DNA of 5,663 nt from Bacteroidales bacterium. Its GTDB lineage: Bacteria > Bacteroidota > Bacteroidia > Bacteroidales > VadinHA17. The notes under the pieces were generated by a model that had not been told where the DNA came from, searched no databases, and worked only from the letters and a program-made list of their open reading frames with translations. Positions 1-5,663 of this stretch are shown here, in pieces. Every line of letters begins with the position of its first letter. Position 1 is the first letter of the stretch. The DNA lies in assembly GCA_016936695.1 (NCBI GenBank), contig JAFGXK010000327.1, positions 1 through 5,663 on the forward strand, in the 5' to 3' direction. The translations under genes were made by a program, and so were the position numbers.

Positions 1-512
1 AGCAAAACAGTTGAACCGTCAGGACCGGAAATCTGAAGGAAGTACTGTGCCAGTTTTCCTTTAATAGTTTTGAAATTCAGGAACTTGATCTTCTCACTCA
101 GAAATGCCGATCTATTGGAGATTATTCCCAGAAAATTTGCCAGAATCCTATCATCCCATTTCAGAAATCTCAGAAAATCATTTTTCTCAATGGTAAAAAG
201 CTCCGTGTCGGTAACCGCAATTACGTTCACCGGAAAGACCGACTCCGCGGCAAAGAGAAATGCCGCCCCTATAGATCCACGTTCCCGGACCTCTTCAATC
301 TTAAGGACACGCCCCGAATAGTCAGTCATTTCGCCCTTGACCAATCCGCTGATAACCATTACATATGAATTCACCTGCTCGCCGCTCTGGAAAATCATTG
401 TCCCTGCATTGAAACGTCTGATCCTGTATGGAGTAGAAGAGATAAACGACATTATCTCAGCAATATCCAGGCCCCTGAAAACAGGGGCATTCAATAGGTA
501 GGTATAGTCCAT
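1..512 (-). CDS. Crp/Fnr-family transcriptional regulator (HcpR-like), partial, C-terminus beyond window
   Basis: Reading the minus strand from the ATG at 512-510 gives 170 codons with no stop up to the window edge, so the 3' part is missing. The protein begins MDYTYLLNAPVFRGLD and shows a cyclic-nucleotide-binding-like beta-roll: FNAGTMIFQSGEQ (about residues 34-46), VISGLVKGEM (53-62), IGAAFLFAAESVFPVNVIA (81-99) and FTIEKNDFLRFL (106-117). The dimerisation helix follows (ILANFLGIISNRSAFLSEKIKFL, about 123-145), then FKTIKGKLAQYFLQ leading towards the DNA-binding helix-turn-helix, which lies outside the window. The visible part has no cysteine, so it does not carry an E. coli FNR-type N-terminal iron-sulfur cluster. 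The overall pattern resembles the Bacteroidetes Crp/Fnr proteins that include HcpR, linked to hydroxylamine reductase and nitrosative stress; that subfamily assignment is from memory. The gene is divergent from the large activase, with a 292-base spacer holding a perfect palindrome that could be its own operator. Family membership is secure; ligand and regulon are unknown. Confidence 0.9.
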   Translation of the reverse strand, partial: MDYTYLLNAPVFRGLDIAEIMSFISSTPYRIRRFNAGTMIFQSGEQVNSYVMVISGLVKGEMTDYSGRVLKIEEVRERGSIGAAFLFAAESVFPVNVIAVTDTELFTIEKNDFLRFLKWDDRILANFLGIISNRSAFLSEKIKFLNFKTIKGKLAQYFLQISGPDGSTVL

Positions 513-588
513 TTTCTTTACTGTGACTGCCTGTTGTCGCAATCACTCTGTTAAGTGAGCAGAAAGCAGATCAGACAGAAATCTCCCT

Positions 589-619
589 CAAAAATAACAA
601 TTGTAACATATGTTACAAT
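589..619 (-). promoter_or_regulatory. Putative Bacteroidetes-type promoter of the Crp/Fnr regulator
   Basis: On the minus strand, TATTTTTG at 596-589 matches the Bacteroidetes -7 consensus TAnnTTTG exactly. ATTG at 619-616 matches the -33 element TTTG in three of four bases, and 19 bases separate the two elements, which is the usual spacing. Transcription would start around position 580, leaving an untranslated leader of roughly 70 bases before the ATG at 512. The -33 element and the whole spacer lie inside the 22-bp palindrome at 599-620. The call rests on consensus matching by eye. Confidence 0.5.
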
Positions 620-620
620 T
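599..620. promoter_or_regulatory. Perfect 22-bp palindrome, probable Crp/Fnr-type operator
   Basis: The left arm AATTGTAACAT is followed directly by its exact reverse complement ATGTTACAATT, with no mismatch and no loop. The core reads GTAAC-N4-GTTAC. Size and symmetry fit a homodimeric Crp/Fnr-family protein, and such a regulator is encoded next to it (start codon at 512). It overlaps the -33 element and spacer of that gene's probable promoter, so binding would most simply repress it (autoregulation). It lies about 184 bases upstream of the large activase start. The assignment to this particular regulator is inference from position and symmetry. Confidence 0.7.
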
Positions 621-672
621 TTCGCAGTCGTTTATTCAACTTTTCAGATGGACAACAAATCAGCACAATACA

Positions 673-695
673 TTATAACGATCTTATTTATAACG
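673..695. repeat. Direct repeat TTATAACG x2 in the intergenic region
   Basis: TTATAACG occurs at 673-680 and again at 688-695, a 15-base period. Its reverse complement CGTTATAA also occurs at 5072-5079, across the stop codon of the large gene. The region is AT-rich, so such short repeats may be chance; a regulatory role is only a possibility. Confidence 0.35.
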
Positions 696-717
696 TTTTA
701 TCCAAAGACCACATGAT

Positions 718-739
718 AATTGTCACATATTTTCGACTA
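718..739. promoter_or_regulatory. Degenerate second copy of the 22-bp palindrome, possible operator for the activase gene
   Basis: AATTGTCACATAT at 718-730 matches the first 13 bases of the palindrome at 599-620 in 12 positions; over the full 22 bases I count 16 matches, the right half being poorly conserved. The centre lies 119 bases from the first site, and the site ends 65 bases before the ATG at 805, a position suitable for controlling the large gene. It could be a weaker site for the same Crp/Fnr regulator. I could not find a convincing TAnnTTTG promoter for the large gene; TATTTTCG at 728-735 is one base off but lacks a good -33 partner. Confidence 0.4.
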
Positions 740-740
740 T

Positions 741-763
741 CGTTAAAAATTCTTAATTTAACG
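741..763. repeat. Inverted repeat CGTTAAA ... TTTAACG
   Basis: A 7-base arm at 741-747 is repeated inverted at 757-763 with a 9-base AT-rich centre. It lies 41 bases before the start of the large activase gene. It could be a binding site for a second dimeric regulator or part of the leader; the AT-rich setting makes a chance origin quite possible. Confidence 0.35.
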
Positions 764-804
764 ATTTTGTAAAAGCTTACTGCAGGATCATAAAATCTCC
801 GGAT

Positions 805-3800
805 ATGGCTGAAGAAGACTCCCGGTTCAATCCTGAAAGCAAGAGACTTTTCCTTGGATTGGACATTGGTTCTGTATCTTTAAACACCGTTATCCTCGAC
901 GGCGGATTCAATATTATTGAGGATTTTTATGATTATGTGCACGGCAGGCCATTTAATGTTCTTCGCGACAGGCTTGATGCCATTTTTAAACATTACCCGC
1001 CTGATCTCATTACCGGTACAGCGGTAACCGGTACAGGTGGCAGGCTGGCAACAAGTCTGATAGGCGGGGTATTTGTAAACGAGATCATTGCGCAGGCTAC
1101 CTCTGCAGGAATTATGTATCCCGAAGCCAGGACCGTTATAGAGATCGGAGGAGAAGATTCAAAGCTTATTCTGCTGGAAAAGGATCCTGCAACCGGGCAC
1201 TCAAGGCTTGTGGACTTTGAAATGAACAGCATTTGTGCAGCAGGTACGGGGTCTTTTCTTGACCAGCAGGCACGAAGGATAGGAGTCGCAATCGAAAAGG
1301 AGTTCGGAGAGATGGCATTAAGATCGGTCGATCCGCCCCGCATTGCAGGAAGATGCAGTGTGTTTGCAAAGAGCGACATGATTCATCATCAACAGATTGC
1401 CACGCCTCTTCATGATATTGTGGCAGGATTGTGCTTTGCCCTTGCCAGAAATTTCAGGAGCAATGTTGCAAAGAGCAGGGAATTCAAAAAACCTGTTATA
1501 TTTTCCGGAGGAGTGGCCGCAAACACCGGCATGGTGAGAGCATTCAGGGAAATACTTTCGCTGAACGGGGATGAATTGATAATACCTGATCATCATGCCT
1601 CCATGGGAGCCATAGGAGCGGTGATACATGCCTGTTCCAACAAACTACCGATGAATCACTCCAGGGGTCTTAAGGACCTTGATGCTTATCTTGGCAGGGC
1701 AACGGGTAATTTCAGGAGCCTTCCTCCCCTTGTGGAGTCGGAGGCGGTTTATAACAAAAAAGTTCATTTCAGAAAGAACGGGACTGAGAAAATTCCTGTT
1801 TACCTGGGGGTGGATGTCGGTTCTCTGAGCACCAACGTTGTATTGATCGATCCGGATCACAGGGTGATTGCAAGGAGATACCTGCCTACTGCAGGCAAGC
1901 CGCTGGAGGCTATCCGCAGAGGCATATCAGAAATTTATGATGAAGTTGGTATTGATGTAGAAGTACTGGGTGCAGGAACAACCGGATCGGGCCGGTATCT
2001 GACAGGCGACTTCATAGGGGCTGATACAATACGCAATGAAATAACAGCTCAGGCTACCGCCGCAATTGACTATGATCCTACTGTAGACACAATATTTGAA
2101 ATAGGCGGACAGGATTCAAAATATATCAGTATTGAGAACGGTGTGGTGGTCGACTTTGAGATGAACAAGGTTTGCGCTGCCGGCACCGGATCGTTTCTTG
2201 AGGAGCAGGCTGAGAAGCTGAACATAAAGATTATTGAAGAGTTTGGATCAATGGCACTTAAAGCCGAAAGCCCCGTTAAACTGGGGGACAGGTGCACCGT
2301 CTTCATGGAATCAGACCTTAACACCTGCGTGCAGAAAGGGGCAAGGAAAGACAATATGGTAGGAGGCCTGGCCTATTCGATAGTGTACAATTATCTCGAA
2401 AAAGTAGTAGGCGACCGGAGGATTGGGAACAAGATCTTTTTCCAGGGAGGTGTTACAAACAACAAGGCTGTGGTGGCGGCCTTTGAGCATGTAAAAGGCA
2501 AAAAGATAATCATACCGCCTCACTTTGATGTGACCGGCGCCATCGGGGCCGCCCTTCTTGCCCAGAAGGAGATGAAGAACGGTGACAAGTCAAAATTCAA
2601 GGGTTTTGGGATCAGTAATGTGGAATATGAAGTAAGCAGGTTCGTATGCAAGAGCTGTGCAAACAACTGTGAAATAAGGAAAGTCAAGATCGCCGGGGAA
2701 AAGAAATCACTTTTCTACGGAGGCAGGTGTGAGAAATATGAGACCGACAGCCGAAAAAAAGAACAGAACAACATACCCAACCTGTTCATTAAGCGAACCG
2801 CTTTGCTCATGGAGGGATATAAGGAAGAAAGTGGCAACGGCCCAACTATCGGGATACCAAGAGCCCTGATGGTTTTTTACCAGCAGTTCCCTTTCTGGCG
2901 AACATTTTTTGAGAAGCTGGGGTTCAGGATAATACTGTCGAAAGAGTCGGACAAACAGCTGGTTACAAAGTCGATTGAAACGATAACCACCGAAATATGC
3001 CTTCCCGTTGAGCTGATGCATGGTCATGTAATGGATCTGATCGAAAAAGGCGCTGATTACATCTTCCTTCCTTTCATTGTAAATGCAAAATTCAGGGAAG
3101 GAAACAAGACCTTCAATTGCAATTGTCCGTGGATACAAACTTATCCGTTCATGGTAAAGGCTGCTCTCAGGGGCAAGGTGGATGAATCAAAACTTCTGAT
3201 CCCGACCCTGCATTTCAGGTTTTTTGAAAGGGCTCTTGTAAAGGAGATGACTCAATATTTCGGTTCCAGGTTCGGGATAGGCAGGAATGAAATCAGGAAT
3301 GCTGTATATGAAGCAGACCGCGTTCAGGTAAACTTTGAAAAGAGCCTGGTTTCGTTCGGTAAGGAAGCATTAAGAAGGATCCCCGGTAACTGCCGGCCTG
3401 TTGTGTTGCTGGGCAGGCCGTATAACGGCACTGATCCTCATCTGAACCTGAATCTGATTGAGAAGCTGATAGCCCAGGACGTGATGCCCATTCCCCTTGA
3501 TATGCTCGACCTGACTCCCTATAATATTTTTGCCAATTACAGGAACATGTACTGGCCAAACGGACAGAAAATTGTTGCTGCAGCCCAGCATGTTGCAAAA
3601 ACAGAAGGTCTTTATGCGGTCTATATCAGTAATTTCAGATGCGGTCCTGATTCATTCATCTGGCACTATATCACGGAAGAGCTCAAGGGAAAGCCCTTCC
3701 TCCATCTTGAAGTCGACGAGCATTCGGCCGATGCAGGCATGGTAACACGGATCGAGGCATTTCTCGACAGTCTGAAAGGATCTGAACAGAATGAGAGGAA

Positions 3801-5079
3801 GGAAGCCATGGTTTTCAGACCAAGGTCAGGTCTTTCATCCCCTTCAAAGGACAGGGTACTGTACTTCCCTTATATGAATGACGGCGCCTACATGATTGCA
3901 GCAGCTGCCCGAAGCATAGGAGTCCCATCGGAGGTTCTTCCAAGACAGACCGAGGAAGAAATCGCAATCGGAAGAAAGTACACCTCCTCAAAAGAGTGTT
4001 TCCCGATGATCTGTACCACCGGGAGCTTTATAAAAAAACTCAGTGAGCCAGGTGCAGACCCGTCAAAAATGTGCTTTTTCATGCCCGACCACAATGGTCC
4101 CTGCCGGTTCGGCCAGTACAACCAGTTCCACAGAATACTGTTTGACCGTCTCGGTTTTGAAAAGGCTGAACTGATTACACCATCAAATGACACATCCTAC
4201 GAGGATGTTGCCGGTGAACACGGACAGAAGTTCAGAATAAGGGCATGGAAGGGATTCCTCGCCGCCGACTATATCCGGAAAATACACAGGGAGATCAGAC
4301 CATACGAGATAAACAGGGGTGAAACCGACAGGCTTTACGAGGATGCGATATACCGCCTGGAGAGGTGCATTGAAAAAGGATCCTCCGGACTTCACCGGGT
4401 GCTTGCGGAAATAGCCGGCGACTTTGTTGCAATTCCTGCCGACAGGAGCATAAGAAGGCCTGTCGTGGGGATAATAGGTGAGATCTTCATGCGCGACAAT
4501 GCAGGATGCAATGGTAATATTTCTAACCGTCTGGAGGAACTCGGTCTTGAAGTTCTGGTCGGACCATTCTCCGAATGGATTGTCTACTCGACACACAGAT
4601 TCACCCGCGACAGCAAATGGAAGAATGACAAAAAGGGAATCATAAAATCGAAGATCCAGGGTGTTGGCCAGGAAGTGATCTCGAGAATGCTGACGAGAGG
4701 TATAAAAAAATTCACCGATCACGAAAAGGATGTAACGCTTCACGACATGCTGAGACTTTCAAATAAATATGTCAGTGAATTTTACGACGGTGACCCGCCG
4801 ATCGCTCTTGGGACCTCGGTGGCTCTTGCAGAAAGGGGTGTTTCAGGGATGGCGGCAATACTGCCCTTTACCTGCATGCCGGGAACCCTTGTGGCATCCC
4901 TGAGCGATTCATTCAGAAAGGATCATGACAACATTCCATTCATAAACATCGCCTACGACGGGCAGGATTCTGTATCGCTCGACACAAGGCTTCAGGCTTT
5001 TGCATTCCAGGTAAAGGAGTATGATGAATCCAGACAAACGGCAAAACAGACCGTACAAACGACTCCGGCAACGTTATAA
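805..5079 (+). CDS. Giant acyl-CoA dehydratase activase-related protein (two BadF/BcrA-type ATPase domains, DUF2229, HgdB-like modules)
   Basis: This cytoplasmic protein of 1424 residues has no signal peptide or membrane segment. ASKHA ATPase domain 1 (about 15-280) has DIGSVSLN (20-27), IEIGGEDSK (112-120), CAAGTGSF (144-151), GRCSVFAKSD (182-191) and FSGGVAAN (233-240). ASKHA domain 2 (about 331-590) repeats this with DVGSLSTN (337-344), FEIGGQDSK (431-439), CAAGTGSF (457-464), DRCTVFMESD (495-504) and FQGGVTNN (546-553). C144/C184 and C457/C497 match the two cysteines per subunit that hold the bridging [4Fe-4S] cluster in the HgdC activator dimer. A linker carries CX2CX3CX19C (615-642). 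DUF2229 starts near 681 (GIPRALMVFYQQFPFW) and continues into an HgdB-like module ending TRIEAFLDSL (981-990). A second HgdB-like module covers about 1017-1405. In the activator family, ATP hydrolysis drives low-potential electron transfer to 2-hydroxyacyl-CoA dehydratases or benzoyl-CoA reductases; this giant branch has no established substrate that I know of. The start is the first in-frame ATG after a stop at 754-756; the leader is A-rich without Shine-Dalgarno. Similar proteins of about 1400 residues are familiar from anaerobe genomes. Confidence 0.95.
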   Translation: MAEEDSRFNPESKRLFLGLDIGSVSLNTVILDGGFNIIEDFYDYVHGRPFNVLRDRLDAIFKHYPPDLITGTAVTGTGGRLATSLIGGVFVNEIIAQATSAGIMYPEARTVIEIGGEDSKLILLEKDPATGHSRLVDFEMNSICAAGTGSFLDQQARRIGVAIEKEFGEMALRSVDPPRIAGRCSVFAKSDMIHHQQIATPLHDIVAGLCFALARNFRSNVAKSREFKKPVIFSGGVAANTGMVRAFREILSLNGDELIIPDHHASMGAIGAVIHACSNKLPMNHSRGLKDLDAYLGRATGNFRSLPPLVESEAVYNKKVHFRKNGTEKIPVYLGVDVGSLSTNVVLIDPDHRVIARRYLPTAGKPLEAIRRGISEIYDEVGIDVEVLGAGTTGSGRYLTGDFIGADTIRNEITAQATAAIDYDPTVDTIFEIGGQDSKYISIENGVVVDFEMNKVCAAGTGSFLEEQAEKLNIKIIEEFGSMALKAESPVKLGDRCTVFMESDLNTCVQKGARKDNMVGGLAYSIVYNYLEKVVGDRRIGNKIFFQGGVTNNKAVVAAFEHVKGKKIIIPPHFDVTGAIGAALLAQKEMKNGDKSKFKGFGISNVEYEVSRFVCKSCANNCEIRKVKIAGEKKSLFYGGRCEKYETDSRKKEQNNIPNLFIKRTALLMEGYKEESGNGPTIGIPRALMVFYQQFPFWRTFFEKLGFRIILSKESDKQLVTKSIETITTEICLPVELMHGHVMDLIEKGADYIFLPFIVNAKFREGNKTFNCNCPWIQTYPFMVKAALRGKVDESKLLIPTLHFRFFERALVKEMTQYFGSRFGIGRNEIRNAVYEADRVQVNFEKSLVSFGKEALRRIPGNCRPVVLLGRPYNGTDPHLNLNLIEKLIAQDVMPIPLDMLDLTPYNIFANYRNMYWPNGQKIVAAAQHVAKTEGLYAVYISNFRCGPDSFIWHYITEELKGKPFLHLEVDEHSADAGMVTRIEAFLDSLKGSEQNERKEAMVFRPRSGLSSPSKDRVLYFPYMNDGAYMIAAAARSIGVPSEVLPRQTEEEIAIGRKYTSSKECFPMICTTGSFIKKLSEPGADPSKMCFFMPDHNGPCRFGQYNQFHRILFDRLGFEKAELITPSNDTSYEDVAGEHGQKFRIRAWKGFLAADYIRKIHREIRPYEINRGETDRLYEDAIYRLERCIEKGSSGLHRVLAEIAGDFVAIPADRSIRRPVVGIIGEIFMRDNAGCNGNISNRLEELGLEVLVGPFSEWIVYSTHRFTRDSKWKNDKKGIIKSKIQGVGQEVISRMLTRGIKKFTDHEKDVTLHDMLRLSNKYVSEFYDGDPPIALGTSVALAERGVSGMAAILPFTCMPGTLVASLSDSFRKDHDNIPFINIAYDGQDSVSLDTRLQAFAFQVKEYDESRQTAKQTVQTTPATL

Positions 5080-5091
5080 CAATGTTATAAC
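5073..5091. repeat. Tandem palindrome GTTATAAC-AAT-GTTATAAC across the stop codon
   Basis: The self-complementary octamer GTTATAAC occurs at 5073-5080 and 5084-5091 with three bases between, so the two copies are both a direct repeat (11-base period, about one helical turn) and an 8-bp hairpin stem with a 3-base loop. It overlaps the TAA stop (5077-5079) of the large gene. On the plus strand it is followed by A-rich rather than T-rich sequence, so it is not a standard intrinsic terminator; it may stabilise the mRNA end or be a protein site. Confidence 0.5.
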
Positions 5092-5093
5092 AT

Positions 5094-5116
5094 AAAAAAC
5101 AGTCAATACTGACAGT
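5094..5116 (-). terminator. Probable weak intrinsic terminator of pdxB
   Basis: Read on the minus strand, 5116-5099 forms a stem ACTGTCA / TGACTGT with one internal A-A-type mismatch and a 4-base loop, followed at once by six T (5099-5094, the first T also pairing in the stem). It begins 35 bases downstream of the pdxB stop codon at 5152. The stem is short and not GC-rich, so efficiency is uncertain. Confidence 0.4.
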
Positions 5117-5151
5117 CCGGAAACATTAAAATCAGGGAAACCGTAAAGAAC

Positions 5152-5663
5152 TCAGCCAATGAGTTTGAAGCCCAGTGAGGAAAAAAGTGCTCTGGCCTCT
5201 TCCGTTCCGTCTCTTAATTCAATCGAGTAGCTGGGGAACTCCCGCCGGAGAGGGTAGTTTTCTCTCTCCTTTTCAAATCGTGAAGGGTCAAATCTCAGTC
5301 TGACGTCGTCTGCCATTATGTTATATGAATGGCTTATGGCTCTTCCGGCAATCTCCTCAAGGCTTTTTCCATGGCACTCGATAACAAGCATCGGGTCTGC
5401 CGGCTCAGGGACTTCTGACGGAAACCAGTCTTTGAGGGGAATATCAAAAAACCTGCAGAGTTCATTCACCACCATTGAGGTGCCGTTTGCTTTGCCATCG
5501 GCAGAATAACCCGCGATGTGAGGAGTGGCCAGAAAAGCCATGTGCATGAGAGGGATATCAATCTCAGGCTCCTTCTCCCAGACGTCAAGGACGGCTCCTG
5601 CAATACGTTCACCAGCCAGAGCTTCCTTAAGGGCATCAGGTTCAACAACCTCTCCCCTTGAGG
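5152..5663 (-). CDS. pdxB: Erythronate-4-phosphate dehydrogenase PdxB, C-terminal part (N-terminus beyond window)
   Basis: The minus-strand frame is open from the window edge at 5663 to the TGA at 5154-5152, giving the last 169 residues. PdxB oxidises 4-phospho-D-erythronate to 2-oxo-3-hydroxy-4-phosphobutanoate with a nicotinamide cofactor, in the DXP-dependent route to pyridoxal phosphate. The visible part starts inside the D-isomer-specific 2-hydroxyacid dehydrogenase domain: SRGEVVEPDALKEAL, then AGAVLDVWEKEPEID, then TPHIAGYSADGKANGTS. The catalytic Arg (of SRG), Glu (of EKEP) and His (of TPHIAG) are all present, with spacings of 29 and 17 residues as I recall for PdxB. The last 60 or so residues (from MADDVRLRFDPSRFEKE through NYPLRREFPSY to FSSLGFKLIG) match the PdxB-specific C-terminal dimerisation domain (DUF3410), which separates it from SerA and other relatives. 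E. coli PdxB has about 378 residues, so slightly more than half is missing. It converges on the large activase gene with a 72-base spacer and has no evident functional link to it. Confidence 0.93.
   Translation of the reverse strand, partial: SRGEVVEPDALKEALAGERIAGAVLDVWEKEPEIDIPLMHMAFLATPHIAGYSADGKANGTSMVVNELCRFFDIPLKDWFPSEVPEPADPMLVIECHGKSLEEIAGRAISHSYNIMADDVRLRFDPSRFEKERENYPLRREFPSYSIELRDGTEEARALFSSLGFKLIG

Noticed and set aside
70..321. An 83-codon plus-strand open frame
   Set aside because: It is opposite the Crp/Fnr regulator, whose minus-strand translation is clearly a real protein; the plus-strand product is unrecognisable and arginine/serine-rich.
728..735. TATTTTCG considered as the -7 promoter element of the large gene
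   Set aside because: It has one mismatch to TAnnTTTG and no TTTG-like element about 19-21 bases upstream, so it is mentioned but not called.
513..804. Search of the intergenic region for a small RNA, riboswitch or tRNA
   Set aside because: Apart from the dyads and repeats listed, no extended structured or conserved-looking element was visible by eye.
2707..3138. A 143-codon open frame on the minus strand
   Set aside because: Antisense to the DUF2229 part of the large gene; its composition looks like a frame shadow and no domain is recognisable.
4183..4743. A 186-codon open frame on the minus strand inside the large activase gene
   Set aside because: It lies wholly antisense to a well-supported coding region with recognisable motifs, and its translation shows no family resemblance.
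5073..5099. Hairpin at the end of the large gene considered as an intrinsic terminator for it
   Set aside because: The stem is AT-rich and is followed by A residues on the plus strand, not T residues, so it lacks the U-tract.
5466..5648. A 60-codon minus-strand frame overlapping pdxB
   Set aside because: It is an alternative frame of the region encoding the PdxB catalytic Glu and His motifs, and pdxB is clearly the real gene there.

Overview
The window holds one complete very large gene flanked by two genes cut by the window edges. The organism is most likely an anaerobic or facultatively anaerobic member of the Bacteroidetes. The reasons are moderate GC, no Shine-Dalgarno sequences ahead of the starts, a Bacteroidetes-type promoter (TAnnTTTG with an upstream TTG element), a Crp/Fnr regulator of the HcpR-like kind common in that phylum, and a giant activase of a kind I know from strict anaerobes. 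This placement is inference; no rRNA or other marker is present.

Layout: (1) 1-512, minus strand: the N-terminal 170 residues of a Crp/Fnr-family regulator. (2) 513-804: an AT-rich divergent intergenic region with a perfect 22-bp palindrome (599-620) overlapping a plausible promoter for the regulator, a second degenerate copy of the palindrome (718-739) close to the large gene, and other short repeats. (3) 805-5079, plus strand: a 1424-residue multidomain protein with two BadF/BadG/BcrA/BcrD-type ATPase (2-hydroxyacyl-CoA dehydratase activator) domains, a cysteine-motif linker, a DUF2229/HgdB-like module and a second HgdB-like module. (4) 5080-5151: a short convergent spacer with a hairpin and a probable terminator for the minus-strand gene. 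(5) 5152-5663, minus strand: the C-terminal 169 residues of erythronate-4-phosphate dehydrogenase PdxB.

How they fit together: the regulator and the giant activase are divergently transcribed, and the dyads between them suggest that the regulator controls itself and possibly the activase. A redox- or nitrosative-stress-type regulator next to an enzyme predicted to carry oxygen-sensitive iron-sulfur clusters makes sense, but the link is inferred. PdxB (vitamin B6 synthesis) converges from the other side and looks like an unrelated neighbour. The most interesting object is the giant protein: both its activator half and its dehydratase-like half are internally duplicated, so one chain resembles a fused activator dimer plus dehydratase heterodimer. 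The family is known from genomes, but to my knowledge its substrate is not established.
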